DNA of 64,000 nt from Oceanicola sp. 22II-s10i (GTDB lineage: Bacteria > Pseudomonadota > Alphaproteobacteria > Rhodobacterales > Rhodobacteraceae), in assembly GCF_002210105.1 (NCBI RefSeq), contig NZ_AQQU01000005.1:248001-312000 (forward strand), in the 5' to 3' direction. Made by a program: the position numbers and the translations under genes. Within the stretch, counting starts at the first letter, position 1; each line of letters opens with the position of its first letter. Positions 1 to 8,766 of the stretch are shown here, one piece after another. Below the pieces are notes generated by a model that saw only the letters and a program-made list of their open reading frames with translations, did not search any database and was not told the DNA's origin.

Positions 1-282
1 GCGCCAGCCCATGGAGGGGGCGCAGGGGCCGTGTTCCTCGATGAACCTGGCGGCGTGGGTGCCCGGCTCGGCATTCACGATGTAGGTGATGTCGCCCTGC
101 TGCCAGAGCTCGACATCCTTGCTGCGGTGACGGGCGACCTTCTTGTAGCCCATCTTGGCGAACAGGGTGCGCAGTTCCTCGGGGTCCGGATGCGCGAATT
201 CGACGAATTCGAAGCCGTCGGTCCCCGCGGGGTTCTCGGGCGTGATGGTGGATTGCGGGGCGTCGTGGGGGAAGGGTCCCAT
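1..282 (-). CDS. hppD: 4-hydroxyphenylpyruvate dioxygenase, N-terminal part (runs off the window)
   Basis: Only the first 94 codons are present; the gene continues past the left edge. The enzyme converts 4-hydroxyphenylpyruvate to homogentisate in cytoplasmic tyrosine catabolism, using Fe(II) and O2. The translation begins MGPFPHDAP and contains GTDGFEFVEFAHPDPEEL, then an ELWQQGDITYIVN stretch, the first vicinal-oxygen-chelate repeat typical of bacterial HPPD. The iron ligands lie further on and cannot be seen. The ATG at 282 has an AGGAG box six bases upstream. The gene is divergent from an Lrp/AsnC regulator 136 bp away, which is its likely regulator. Family assignment is firm; completeness is unknown. 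Confidence 0.88.
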   Translation of the reverse strand, partial: MGPFPHDAPQSTITPENPAGTDGFEFVEFAHPDPEELRTLFAKMGYKKVARHRSKDVELWQQGDITYIVNAEPGTHAARFIEEHGPCAPSMGWR

Positions 283-418
283 GGTCTGCTCCTGTGTGTT
301 GGGTGTCTGGCATCAGGATACGCCCGTTCACGCTGGAAATTCGCGCGTTCTGGAGGCAGGATAGAGCCCGAGACGCGGGAATCCCGCGCAAACCGGCATC
401 CAAACGCGGAAACCACGC

Positions 419-874
419 ATGATCGACGAGACAGACAAACGACTCCTTTCGGCCTTGCAGACCGACGCCCACCTGACCGCGCAGGATCTGGGCGACCGGC
501 TGAACCTCTCGGCCAGCCAGGCCGGGCGCAGGCGGCAGAAGCTGGAGGAGACCGGCATCATCCGGGGCTATCGTGCGCGCCTCGATCCGGAGCGGCTCGG
601 CCTGGCCATCCAGGCCTTCGTGCAGGTCCAGCTGGGCACCCACGGCCCCGAACAGAGCCGCGAGTTCGCGCGGCTCGTCTCCACCCGGCCCGAGATTGTC
701 AGCGCATGGACCCTGACCGGCGAGGCGGATTATCTGCTACGGGTCTATTGCGCCGACCTGCGTGCCCTGCACAGACTGATCCACGAGGTTCTGCTGCCGC
801 ACCGGGCGGTCACGCGGGTGCAGAGCCAGATCGTGATGGACCAGTTCAAGGAAGACGCGCCGCTGCCGATGTGA
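419..874 (+). CDS. Lrp/AsnC family transcriptional regulator
   Basis: A 151-residue protein of normal Lrp/AsnC length. It starts MIDETDKRLLSALQTD, the usual first helix of the winged HTH. The recognition region is near residues 28-45 (LNLSASQAGRRRQKLEE), followed by GIIRGYRARLD, the link to the ligand-binding RAM domain (about residues 60-145). Such proteins bind amino acids or related acids and regulate adjacent metabolic genes. It is divergent from hppD across a 136-bp gap that must hold both promoters, so control of tyrosine or phenylalanine catabolism is the natural inference. Its effector and sites cannot be read from the sequence. Confidence 0.9.
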   Translation: MIDETDKRLLSALQTDAHLTAQDLGDRLNLSASQAGRRRQKLEETGIIRGYRARLDPERLGLAIQAFVQVQLGTHGPEQSREFARLVSTRPEIVSAWTLTGEADYLLRVYCADLRALHRLIHEVLLPHRAVTRVQSQIVMDQFKEDAPLPM

Positions 875-901
875 GGGGCCGCGCGGCAGGAGGGCAAAGG
901 G

Positions 902-1843
902 ATGAAGATCGGTGTGATGGGCGCAGGCGCGCTTGGCGGGCTGTTCGGCGGCAGGCTGGCGGCGGACGGGCACGAGGTCTGGATGATCGCACGCGGGGCG
1001 CATCTGGCCGCGATGCAGGCGAACGGCCTGCGCATCCTCAGCCCAAAGGGCGACGCGCATCTGCCCGACATCCGCGCCACCGGCGACCCGGCCGAGGTCG
1101 GTGTCTGCGACGTTGTCATGTTCATGGTCAAGAACGGCGACGTGGAAACGGCGGCACAGGCGATCCGCCCGATGGTCGGGCCCGAAACGATGGTCGTCAC
1201 CTGCCAGAACGGTATCTCGGCCTGGGAGCGCCTCGGCGCGGTGATCGGGGCGGGGCATGTCGTCCCCGGCGTCGCCCGCACCCCCGGCGAGATCGCGGAG
1301 CCCGGCGTCATCCGCCACACCGCGATGCTCGACCGGCTTATCTTCGGCGAACCCGGCGGCGGCGGTTCCGCCCGCTGCGACCGGCTGGCCCAGGCGATGG
1401 CCGCCTCGGGGACGACGCCGATCGTTTCGCCCAACATCATGCACGAGCTCTGGTCCAAGTTCGTCGGCCAGTCCACGCTCGCCTCGATCACCGCGCTGAC
1501 CCGGCTCGACATCGGCCCGCTGCGCGAGAACCCGGTGTCGCGCAAGCTGTTCTACGACGCCACCGCCGAGGCCTATGCCGTCGGCCGCGCCGCCGTCCCG
1601 GACCTGCCCGAGGATACGGTCGCGCACAACTGGGCCTTCGTCGAACAGCTGCCCTACGAAATGCATGCCTCGATGCTCGACGACCTGCGGCGCGGCAAGC
1701 CGCTGGAGCATGAATACCTCTCCGGCGACGTGGTCCGGCTGGGCGAGAGGTTCGGCGTGCCGACACCGATCCACTCGGTGTTCTACGCCGCGCTTAAGCC
1801 CGTCGCGGACCGACTGGCCGAAGGGATTTCCGCGCCCGTGTGA
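902..1843 (+). CDS. 2-dehydropantoate 2-reductase-like NADP-dependent oxidoreductase (PanE/ApbA family)
   Basis: 313 residues, normal for the family. The N-terminal Rossmann motif GAGALGGLFGG spans about residues 7-17. The family's catalytic Lys is matched by K186 in ELWSKFVGQ, and the C-terminal acidic residue by E269 in KPLEHEYLSGD. PanE reduces ketopantoate to pantoate for coenzyme A synthesis in the cytoplasm. Many alphaproteobacterial paralogues act on other 2-oxo acids, so panE is not assigned. It lies 27 bp downstream of the Lrp/AsnC gene, so the two may be cotranscribed. An AGGAGGG-like box precedes the ATG. Family sure; substrate unsure. Confidence 0.85.
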   Translation: MKIGVMGAGALGGLFGGRLAADGHEVWMIARGAHLAAMQANGLRILSPKGDAHLPDIRATGDPAEVGVCDVVMFMVKNGDVETAAQAIRPMVGPETMVVTCQNGISAWERLGAVIGAGHVVPGVARTPGEIAEPGVIRHTAMLDRLIFGEPGGGGSARCDRLAQAMAASGTTPIVSPNIMHELWSKFVGQSTLASITALTRLDIGPLRENPVSRKLFYDATAEAYAVGRAAVPDLPEDTVAHNWAFVEQLPYEMHASMLDDLRRGKPLEHEYLSGDVVRLGERFGVPTPIHSVFYAALKPVADRLAEGISAPV

Positions 1844-1941
1844 ATTACCGCACATCCGGCGGGGTTTTCGGTGCCCTCGACGCTGGCATGCCCGTCCCCG
1901 CGTGATAGGCTGACGCAGGCGGGGCGCAAATACGGGCACAT

Positions 1942-3810
1942 ATGGACGGCTTTCTCTTTCAGGCATCAATCTACCTGCTGGCGGCGGTGATCGCCGTCCC
2001 GATCGCGGCTCGGCTCGGCCTCGGCTCGGTGCTGGGCTATCTGCTCGCCGGGATCGCGATCGGCCCCGCCCTTGGCCTCGTGGGGCAGGAGACCGAGGAC
2101 CTCCAGCACTTCGCCGAATTCGGCGTGGTGATGATGCTCTTCCTGATCGGGCTGGAGCTGGAACCGCGCGCGCTGTGGAACATGCGACACCGGCTGATCG
2201 GCCTCGGCGGGCTTCAGGTGACCGTGACGACACTGGTCATCATGGGGGCCGCCATCGCCTTCGGCATGGACTGGCGGACCGGGCTCGCCATCGGCCTGAT
2301 CTTTGCGCTGTCATCGACTGCCATCGTGCTGCAGACGCTCAGCGAAAAGGGGCTGATGCAGACCCACGGGGGGCGGTCCGCCTTCTCCGTCCTGCTGACG
2401 CAGGACATCGCGGTGATCCCGATCCTCGCGCTGCTGCCGCTGCTGGCCCTGTCGAACAGCCATGCGCTGCAGCCCGACGGCTCCATCGGTCACGCCGAGG
2501 AGGCGGGACACAGCTCCATGTCCATCGTCGAGGGGCTGCCGGGCTGGGGCGTCACCCTCGTCACCCTCGCCGCGGTGGCCATCGTGATCCTCGCCGGCGT
2601 CTACCTGACGCGGCCCGTGTTCCGCTACATCCACGCCGCTCGCCTGCGCGAGATGTATACCGCGCTGGCGTTGCTGATCGTGGTGGGCATCGCCTTCCTG
2701 ATGATGCTGGTCGGCCTCTCGCCCGCGCTCGGCACCTTCCTCGCCGGCGTCGTGCTGGCGAACAGCGAATTCCGGCACGAGCTGGAAACCGACATCGAGC
2801 CCTTCAAGGGACTTCTGCTGGGGCTCTTCTTCATCACCGTCGGGGCGGGGATCGACTTCGAGGTGCTCACCCGCGACCCCGCCACCATCCTCGGCCTTGC
2901 CCTCGCGATCATGCTGATCAAGGGCGTGATCCTCTTCGCCCTCGGCCAGGTCTTCAAGCTCAGGGGCCGGAACCTGATCCTCTTCACCCTCGCCCTCGCG
3001 CAGGCGGGGGAGTTCGGCTTCGTCCTCGTCTCATTCTCGCGCCAGACCGGTGTGCTGCCGCCGGGGATCAGCGAAACCGTCCTGCTGGCCATCGCCGTCA
3101 CCATGTTGCTGACCCCGCTGGGCTTCATTCTCTACGACCTGCTGTCGCGCCGCATGACCGAGGGCGGGCCCACGCCCGAACCCGACGAGATCGACGAGGA
3201 CGGGCCGGTCATCATCGCCGGCATCGGCCGCTTCGGCCAGGTTGTGAACCGGCTGGTCGTGTCCTCGGGCTTCAACACGGTCGTGCTGGACCACGACCCC
3301 GAGACGATCGACATCATGCGCCGCTTCGGGATGAAGGGGTATTTCGGCGACCCCACCCGCCCCGACATCCTGCGCGCTGCGGGGCTGGACAAGGCCCGCG
3401 TGCTGGTCGCCGCGATGGACAATGCCAACGACGTGACCCGCCTCGTCGAATATGCCCGCAAGCAGCGCCCCGACCTGCACATCGTCGCCCGCGCACGCGA
3501 CCGGACCCATGTCTACCGGCTCTACCGCGCCGGGGCGGACGACATCGTGCGCGAGATGTTCGACAGCTCGCTCCGTGCCGGGCGCTACGTGCTCGAGAAC
3601 ATCGGCCTGACCGAATACGAGGCGTCCGAGGCGGAAACCACGTTCTACCACCACGACCGCCACACGATGCGCGAACTGGCCGAGCTCTGGGATCCCGACA
3701 TCCCGACCGCAAAGAACGAGGAATACATCGCCCGCGCGAACGAGCTGGAAAAGGACCTCAAGACCGCCCTGCTCGCCCAGTTGATGACCGCCGACGAGGA
3801 CGCCGCCTGA
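1942..3810 (+). CDS. CPA2-family monovalent cation:proton antiporter with TrkA-N domain (KefB/KefC/YbaL-like)
   Basis: 622 residues. About residues 1-390 form a multi-span Na+/H+ exchanger domain with the conserved LFLIGLELEP and ALSSTAIVLQTLSEKG stretches of KefB/KefC proteins. From about residue 420 a TrkA-N (RCK) domain begins with the dinucleotide-binding motif GIGRFGQVVN. It should sit in the inner membrane and exchange K+ (or Na+) for H+, gated by nucleotide or glutathione adducts. No KefF/KefG-type quinone oxidoreductase partner is adjacent, so glutathione gating is not supported by context. The 98-bp upstream gap has no clear Shine-Dalgarno. Confidence 0.9.
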   Translation: MDGFLFQASIYLLAAVIAVPIAARLGLGSVLGYLLAGIAIGPALGLVGQETEDLQHFAEFGVVMMLFLIGLELEPRALWNMRHRLIGLGGLQVTVTTLVIMGAAIAFGMDWRTGLAIGLIFALSSTAIVLQTLSEKGLMQTHGGRSAFSVLLTQDIAVIPILALLPLLALSNSHALQPDGSIGHAEEAGHSSMSIVEGLPGWGVTLVTLAAVAIVILAGVYLTRPVFRYIHAARLREMYTALALLIVVGIAFLMMLVGLSPALGTFLAGVVLANSEFRHELETDIEPFKGLLLGLFFITVGAGIDFEVLTRDPATILGLALAIMLIKGVILFALGQVFKLRGRNLILFTLALAQAGEFGFVLVSFSRQTGVLPPGISETVLLAIAVTMLLTPLGFILYDLLSRRMTEGGPTPEPDEIDEDGPVIIAGIGRFGQVVNRLVVSSGFNTVVLDHDPETIDIMRRFGMKGYFGDPTRPDILRAAGLDKARVLVAAMDNANDVTRLVEYARKQRPDLHIVARARDRTHVYRLYRAGADDIVREMFDSSLRAGRYVLENIGLTEYEASEAETTFYHHDRHTMRELAELWDPDIPTAKNEEYIARANELEKDLKTALLAQLMTADEDAA

Positions 3811-3828
3811 CCGCCCCGGCATCAACGC

Positions 3829-3857
3829 TTGATTAACCGGACTCGTTCACGCTATGT
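3829..3857 (+). promoter_or_regulatory. Candidate sigma-70 promoter for the MT-A70 methyltransferase gene
   Basis: TTGATT at 3829-3834 and CTATGT at 3852-3857 are separated by 17 bp, a housekeeping-type arrangement about 40 bp upstream of the methyltransferase start. Support is by pattern only; the -10 is a weak match. Confidence 0.4.
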
Positions 3858-3898
3858 TCCAAACACTTCGATAGACACCCCGCGACGGCGCGCGCTAT

Positions 3899-4540
3899 AT
3901 GTTGGATATGTCCGGTTCACCCTCGCAAGACCTGCTGAATTTCCTCGATGGCGCCCGGTTCGGCACCGTCATGGCCGATCCGCCGTGGCGATTCACCAAC
4001 CGCACCGGCAAGGTGGCCCCGGAACACAAGCGCCTCAGCCGCTACCCGACCATGACGCTCGACGAGATCTGCGCCCTGCCGGTGGAACAGCACCTCGCCG
4101 ATCGCGCGCATTGCTACATGTGGGTTCCGAACGCGCTCCTGCCCGAGGGGCTTCAGGTGCTCTCGGCCTGGGGTTTCGAATACAAGTCCAACATCGTCTG
4201 GCACAAGATCCGCAAGGACGGCGGCTCCGACGGGCGCGGCGTCGGCTTCTACTTCCGCAACGTGACCGAGCTGCTGCTGTTCGGCACCCGCGGCAAGAAC
4301 GCCCGCACGCTCGACGCCGGCCGCCGCCAGGTCAACATGCTGCAGACCCGCAAGCGCGAACATTCCCGCAAGCCGGACGAGCAATACGACCTGATCGAAA
4401 GCTGCTCCTGGGGTCCCTACCTGGAACTCTTCGGCCGCGGTGTGCGCGAGAACTGGACCGTCTGGGGCAATCAGGCCGACGCCGATTACAAGCCCGGCTG
4501 GAAGACCTACGCCTACAATTCCTCGCTCGCCGCGGAATAA
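3899..4540 (+). CDS. MT-A70 family adenine-N6 DNA methyltransferase (putative modification enzyme of an R-M pair)
   Basis: 213 residues. The catalytic motif DPPW is at residues 27-30 (TVMADPPWRF), followed by a region typical of bacterial MT-A70 proteins: LPVEQHLADRAHCYMWV, then GFEYKSNIVWHK, then NVTELLLFGTRG. These enzymes transfer a methyl group from AdoMet to adenine N6 in DNA. The gene converges on a BglII/BstYI-like endonuclease gene 132 bp away, which makes a type II modification role the best reading. It could instead be a solitary or phage-type methylase. The start is ambiguous between ATG 3899 and ATG 3908, since neither has a good Shine-Dalgarno. Confidence 0.85.
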   Translation: MLDMSGSPSQDLLNFLDGARFGTVMADPPWRFTNRTGKVAPEHKRLSRYPTMTLDEICALPVEQHLADRAHCYMWVPNALLPEGLQVLSAWGFEYKSNIVWHKIRKDGGSDGRGVGFYFRNVTELLLFGTRGKNARTLDAGRRQVNMLQTRKREHSRKPDEQYDLIESCSWGPYLELFGRGVRENWTVWGNQADADYKPGWKTYAYNSSLAAE

Positions 4541-4581
4541 CGCCCCCCTGCTTCTTCTGGTTACAAATACTTCGGGGTGAA

Positions 4582-4652
4582 TTGCGCCGCAGGCGCAAGA
4601 GGGGCAGCGCCCCTGAAACGCACCGAAAGGCACATGCCGCCGCAGGCGGCAT
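4582..4652. terminator. Three consecutive hairpins between convergent genes (repeat-like bidirectional terminator)
   Basis: Three perfect inverted repeats with 3-nt loops: 4582-4598 (TTGCGCC-GCA-GGCGCAA), 4600-4614 (AGGGGC-AGC-GCCCCT) and 4634-4652 (ATGCCGCC-GCA-GGCGGCAT). Immediately upstream is the unusual stretch TTCTTCTGGTTACAAATAC followed by TTCGGGGTGA. From memory, similar sequence is scattered through Rhodobacterales genomes after genes. No U-tract follows, so factor-independent termination is not certain. It ends both converging transcripts by position. Confidence 0.55.
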
Positions 4653-4672
4653 TCCGTCAGATCAAACCCGCG

Positions 4673-5440
4673 TCAGATCAGCAAATCCTCCCGCGGCCCC
4701 TCCGGCGGCGCATCCGACAAAGCCGACATCGGCAGCCCGATCAGCACCAGCGGACAGGGGTTGCCCACCCCGCGCCGCACCCGGTCCTCCAGCTTGGTCC
4801 AGTGCGTCGTCGAGGGCCCGAACTTGTCCTGCACGAAGAACGAAGCGAAGGCCTCGTGAAACGGCACCCCCCGGCTCACCTGCCCCGCCACCCGCGCCTT
4901 CTGCCGCGCGGTGCGGTCCCCGATCCCGAGCCGTTCCAGATCGCCCTCCGACGACAGGTCGTGATCCCTGAGCCAGGCCGTGATCCTGTCCCGGAACCCG
5001 TCCTGCATGGAGGCCCCCCGCGTCACGATCACCCCGACCGAAATCGCCGACAGCGCATGCAGCCGCTGGAAATTCTCCAGATCGCGGTCAAAGAACGGGT
5101 CCTTGTTGTTCCACTCCACCTCCAGCGCCAGCGTCCCCGCACCGGCGAAGCGCACGTGATCGACCTCGTGGCTGATCCCCTCTCGCTCGATCCCGTCGAC
5201 GATCGTCTGCACGTGAAAGCTGTGCTTGCCCCACCCCGCCCCGTGCAGCGCGCGCCGCAGCCGCTGCGTCTGCCCGCTCTCGCCGCCGCCGCCGCCGATC
5301 AATTCGGCCATCGAGATGCGGAAGTCCGACAGGATATCGACCAGCCGCGCCGCCTCTTCCGAGAAATCATGGGTCAGGATGGCCGAGGCATGGTTCGTCA
5401 CCGCCAGATCGAACCCCGCCTCCGTCAGCTTCCCGAACAT
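4673..5440 (-). CDS. BglII/BstYI-like type II restriction endonuclease (putative)
   Basis: 255 residues from the chosen ATG at 5440. The core carries VDHVRFAGAG then LALEVEWNNKDPFFDRDL and ISVGVIVTRG. This matches my memory of BglII/BstYI-family endonucleases, whose active site is an Asp followed by Glu-x-Gln; here it reads Asp-x12-Glu-Val-Glu. Such enzymes cut GATC-centred sites such as RGATCY or AGATCT. The neighbouring convergent MT-A70 methylase fits as the protecting partner. The start at 5440 has AGGGGAG six bases upstream; ATGs at 5446 and 5494 are alternatives. It follows the thermonuclease-like gene with a short gap. Family call is good; specificity is not readable. Confidence 0.72.
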   Translation of the reverse strand: MFGKLTEAGFDLAVTNHASAILTHDFSEEAARLVDILSDFRISMAELIGGGGGESGQTQRLRRALHGAGWGKHSFHVQTIVDGIEREGISHEVDHVRFAGAGTLALEVEWNNKDPFFDRDLENFQRLHALSAISVGVIVTRGASMQDGFRDRITAWLRDHDLSSEGDLERLGIGDRTARQKARVAGQVSRGVPFHEAFASFFVQDKFGPSTTHWTKLEDRVRRGVGNPCPLVLIGLPMSALSDAPPEGPREDLLI

Positions 5441-5500
5441 CCGCATCTCCCCTTCACCGCGCCGCAGGTTTCCCGACAGCGGCGCGGATGACAAGGGCGC

Positions 5501-5989
5501 TCAGCCCCGCCAGCGCGCGCAGGTGCGGTCCGCGATCAGCATCTCGCCGATATCCCGCCCGTCCGCCAGAGCGCATGTGCCGACCTCGCGATCCCACGAC
5601 CGGCGGCCTTCGAGCCTGCAATTCAGCTCACCGCCCCCGACAAGCGCCCGCATCCGGCGGGTGGCCGCACGCCCGGCCGGGGTGTCGCGTTCGGCGCAGT
5701 CCAGGTTGGCGATACGGACCGGAACGCCCGACACCTCGATCGTGTCGCCGTCCCGGACATGCGTCACCCGGCCCTTCAGCGTCTCGCCACGCGCCCGCGA
5801 CGGCTGCTGCGGCTGCACGCTGTCCGGCACGACGCGTCTCAGCACCCTGTCGAGGTCAAGCGGCGGCAGATCCCTCACCAGAAAAGCTGCGGCAACCGGT
5901 ATGGCCAGGGCGATAACCGCATGCAAAGCACGGCGACGCCGCCGCCGGGATCTGAATGATTGCAGATTGACTAAATTGCGCGTGGTCAT
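5501..5989 (-). CDS. Membrane-anchored thermonuclease-like (SNase-fold) protein
   Basis: 162 residues. A basic start with six consecutive Arg residues is followed by one hydrophobic segment (about residues 22-39), so the protein is likely anchored or exported by an uncleaved signal. The nuclease domain runs from about residue 70: GRVTHVRDGDTIEV, VRIANLDCAERDTPAG and DREVGTC. These correspond to the Ca-binding Asp, the catalytic Arg/Glu pair and the second Arg of staphylococcal nuclease. It is short at the C-terminus compared with full SNase. It lies upstream of the endonuclease gene in the same orientation. Activity on DNA or RNA in the periplasm is inferred from the family. Confidence 0.8.
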   Translation of the reverse strand: MTTRNLVNLQSFRSRRRRRRALHAVIALAIPVAAAFLVRDLPPLDLDRVLRRVVPDSVQPQQPSRARGETLKGRVTHVRDGDTIEVSGVPVRIANLDCAERDTPAGRAATRRMRALVGGGELNCRLEGRRSWDREVGTCALADGRDIGEMLIADRTCARWRG

Positions 5990-6056
5990 GCATGGCGGAT
6001 AGCCCGCAAGAACGGCGGCATTTTGGCGGGGATCGGGCCGGTGCGGGCCCGTCCCC

Positions 6057-6512
6057 TCAGTCCAGGTCCAGCCGCATCGTCGCCGTCCCGTCGCGGCGCG
6101 ACATCTCCTCGTACCCGGCCGAGAGATAGGCGTTCAGCGCGGGGCCGTTGTCCAGCTCGCATTTCAGCGTGATCGTCAGCGCCCCCAGATCGCGGGCCGC
6201 GCGTTCGACGAAGCCGGCCAGTTCGGCCCCCGCGCCGCCGCGCGCTTCTTCAGCGACGTAGACATAGGTCAGGTGCCGGATTTCCGGGCCCGCCCCGACC
6301 CGCAGGGCAAAGAAACCCACTTCGCGCCCTCCGGCATCGAGGATGTAGAAACTCTCGTCATGCAGATCGCCCAGCCACTTCTCGCGCCATTCCAGCGGAT
6401 CGAACGGGTGGCCCGCGTTCGGGTTGACGAGGGCCAGCTCCTCGCTGTCGGTCAGCAGGTGCGAGAGCGGCTGCAGATCGCGCTCCCGGTTGTGGCGGAT
6501 GGTCAGGGTCAT
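6057..6512 (-). CDS. GNAT family N-acetyltransferase
   Basis: 151 residues from the ATG at 6512, chosen because GGAGGG sits four bases upstream; a longer frame to 6557 has no such signal. Motif A of the GNAT fold is visible as YVYVAEEARGGAGAELAGF (about residues 87-105), with the acetyl-CoA pyrophosphate loop RGGAGA. A C-terminal ALNAYLSAGYEE matches the usual FYxxxGF-type end. The substrate cannot be inferred: homologues acetylate amino acids, antibiotics or protein N-termini. It is upstream of the thermonuclease gene with a 67-bp gap. Confidence 0.85.
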   Translation of the reverse strand: MTLTIRHNRERDLQPLSHLLTDSEELALVNPNAGHPFDPLEWREKWLGDLHDESFYILDAGGREVGFFALRVGAGPEIRHLTYVYVAEEARGGAGAELAGFVERAARDLGALTITLKCELDNGPALNAYLSAGYEEMSRRDGTATMRLDLD

Positions 6513-6610
6513 CACTCCCTCCGTTGCTTGGGTTGCGTCGGGGCGCGCGCCTCGCATGGATCGCGTTTGCGGTTCAACCCCTTCCGCCCCGGAACCCGAG
6601 GTTGCGCGAA

Positions 6611-6643
6611 ACGCAAAACGGGCGCCCCGCCGGGACGCCCGCT
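6611..6643 (-). terminator. Rho-independent terminator after aspS
   Basis: Read on the minus strand: an 11-bp stem at 6618-6628 and 6632-6642 with one G-U pair and a GGC loop, followed by TTTTGCGTTT. It starts 26 bp past the aspS stop codon. Confidence 0.75.
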
Positions 6644-6668
6644 GTTCATTCCGAAATGGCGGTGCGGA

Positions 6669-8444
6669 TCACTCCTGCGGGATCACCCGCAGCGACAGTT
6701 CCATCAGCTGCTCCGGCAGCGGCTCGGACGGGGCGCCCATCATCAGGTCCTCGGCCCGCTGGTTCATCGGGAACAGCATGACCTCGCGGATATTGGCCTC
6801 GTCCGCCAGCAGCATGACGACCCGGTCGATCCCCGTGGCGCAGCCGCCGTGCGGGGGCGCGCCGTACTGGAACGCATTGACCATGCCGCCGAACCGCTTG
6901 ATGACCTCTTCGCGCGGGTAGCCCGCGATCTCGAAGGCCTTGAACATGATCTCGGGCTTGTGGTTCCGGATCGCGCCGGACACCAGTTCATAGCCGTTGC
7001 AGGCGAGGTCGTACTGGAACCCCTTCACCGCCAGCGGATCGCCCATGAGCGCGTCCAGCCCGCCCTGCGGCATCGAGAACGGGTTGTGCTCGAAGTCGAT
7101 CTTGCCGGTTTCGGCATCCTGTTCGTAGATCGGGAAATCCACGATCCAGGCAAACGCGAAGCGGTCCTTGTCGGTCAGACCCAGTTCGTCCCCGATCACC
7201 GTCCGGGCGCGGCCCGCGACGGGTTCGAAGGTCTTGGGCTTGCCGCCGAGGAAGAACGCCGCGTCGCCGACACCGAGGCCGAGCTGCTGGCGGATCGCCT
7301 CGGTCCGTTCGGGGCCGATGTTCTTGGCGAGCGGGCCGGCGGCCTCCATCTGGCCGTCCGTCTCGCGCCAGAAGATATAGCCCATGCCCGGCAGCCCCTG
7401 CTGCTGCGCGAAGGAGTTCATCCGGTCGCAGAACTTGCGCGACCCGCCGGTCGGCGCGGGGATGGCGCGGATCTCGGTCCCTTCCTGCTCCAGCAGTTTC
7501 GCGAAGATCGCGAAGCCGGAGCCCGCGAAATGCTCGGACACGACCTGCATCTCGATCGGGTTGCGGAGGTCCGGCTTGTCGGTGCCGTATTTCAGCGCCG
7601 CCTCGGCGTAGGAGATCTGCGGCCATTCCTGATCGACCTTCCGGCCGCCGCCGAATTCCTCGAACACGCCCTTCAGCACCGGCTGGATGGTGTCGAAAAC
7701 GTCCTGCTGGGTGACGAAGCTCATCTCCATGTCCAGCTGGTAGAAGTCGGTGGGCGAGCGGTCGGCGCGCGGGTCCTCGTCGCGGAAACAGGGCGCGATC
7801 TGGAAATACTTGTCGAAGCCCGACACCATCAGCAGCTGCTTGAACTGCTGCGGGGCCTGCGGCAGGGCGTAGAACTTGCCCGGATGCAGGCGCGACGGCA
7901 CGAGGAAGTCGCGCGCGCCCTCGGGGGACGACGCGGTGATGATCGGCGTCTGGTATTCGCGGAAGCCCTGCGCCCACATCCGTTTCCGCATCGACGCGAC
8001 GACGTCCGAGCGCAGCGTCATGTTCTTCTGCATCTCGGCCCGGCGCAGGTCGAGGTAGCGATACCGCAGGCGGGTTTCCTCGGGATATTCCTGATCGCCG
8101 AAGACCTGCAGCGGCAGTTCCTTCGCGGCGCCCAGCACTTCCATGTCGCGGATGTAGACCTCGATCTCGCCGGTCGGCAGCTTCGGGTTGATCAGGCTTT
8201 CGTCGCGGGCCTTCACGGTGCCGTCGATGCGGATGCACCATTCCGAACGCACCTTCTCGACCTCGTGAAACACCGGGCTGTCGCTGTCGCACAGCACCTG
8301 CGTCACGCCGTAGTGGTCGCGCAGGTCGATGAACAGCACGCCACCATGATCGCGCACCCGATGCACCCAGCCGGACAGGCGGACGGTGTCGCCCACGTTG
8401 GACTTGGTCAGATCGGCGCAGGAGTGGCTGCGATAGGCGTGCAT
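6669..8444 (-). CDS. aspS: Aspartate--tRNA ligase
   Basis: 591 residues, the length of bacterial-type AspRS with the inserted GAD domain. The N-terminal OB-fold anticodon-binding domain begins [12 protein letters not shown] and contains [23 protein letters not shown]. Class II motif 2 is seen in [19 protein letters not shown] and motif 3 in [13 protein letters not shown]. The enzyme charges tRNA-Asp, and in many alphaproteobacteria also tRNA-Asn when no AsnRS is present; which applies cannot be told here. It appears monocistronic, with its own terminator downstream. Identification is certain. Confidence 0.98.
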   Translation of the reverse strand: MHAYRSHSCADLTKSNVGDTVRLSGWVHRVRDHGGVLFIDLRDHYGVTQVLCDSDSPVFHEVEKVRSEWCIRIDGTVKARDESLINPKLPTGEIEVYIRDMEVLGAAKELPLQVFGDQEYPEETRLRYRYLDLRRAEMQKNMTLRSDVVASMRKRMWAQGFREYQTPIITASSPEGARDFLVPSRLHPGKFYALPQAPQQFKQLLMVSGFDKYFQIAPCFRDEDPRADRSPTDFYQLDMEMSFVTQQDVFDTIQPVLKGVFEEFGGGRKVDQEWPQISYAEAALKYGTDKPDLRNPIEMQVVSEHFAGSGFAIFAKLLEQEGTEIRAIPAPTGGSRKFCDRMNSFAQQQGLPGMGYIFWRETDGQMEAAGPLAKNIGPERTEAIRQQLGLGVGDAAFFLGGKPKTFEPVAGRARTVIGDELGLTDKDRFAFAWIVDFPIYEQDAETGKIDFEHNPFSMPQGGLDALMGDPLAVKGFQYDLACNGYELVSGAIRNHKPEIMFKAFEIAGYPREEVIKRFGGMVNAFQYGAPPHGGCATGIDRVVMLLADEANIREVMLFPMNQRAEDLMMGAPSEPLPEQLMELSLRVIPQE

Positions 8445-8766
8445 GATAGCCCCTTTCGGGTCAGGATTTCAGGTTCGCGCCGATACACCGCGCCGGGGTG
8501 GCAAAGTCAAGGGAACAACGGGTGTCATGGCCATATGCGGCAGGTTCACCGCACCGCCGGGCCGGTCCGGGTGACCGGCGCAAACCGGGGCGAGGTGGGA
8601 CTGTATCCGCATCGCCGGCGGGCACCGCGGATCGAGTGACAGCAACTTAAGGGAGAGTATTTGGGGAATATTATTCTGATAAATTGAAACTTTTGCCTGC
8701 GGATTTTCGTTCCTAGGGAACGTGCAGTCAGACTGGGTGGGACAACGAGACTGAGGAGGTACTCGT
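8445..8766. other. Intergenic region with AT-rich promoter-like tract
   Basis: 322 bp without a gene. Positions 8640-8700 are clearly AT-richer than their surroundings, and a perfect 15-bp palindrome CGTTCCTAGGGAACG lies at 8708-8722. It must hold the divergent promoters of aspS and the repeat protein. I could not settle on -35/-10 boxes. Confidence 0.5.
8708..8722. promoter_or_regulatory. 15-bp palindrome, possible operator
   Basis: CGTTCC-TAG-GGAACG is a perfect inverted repeat 44 bp upstream of the repeat-protein start, a plausible dimeric regulator site. The half-site GGAAC resembles alphaproteobacterial EcfG -35 elements, but no matching -10 (cGTT) lies 16-17 bp away. Confidence 0.3.

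Noticed and set aside
31-1713. Long plus-strand frame of 560 codons at the left edge
   Set aside because: It overlaps hppD, the Lrp-like gene and the PanE-like gene in other frames, and its Arg/Pro/Gly-rich translation has no domain. It is a GC-driven shadow.
8640-8766. Possible EcfG-type promoter (GGAAC half of the palindrome)
   Set aside because: No cGTT-like -10 is found 16-17 bp downstream.
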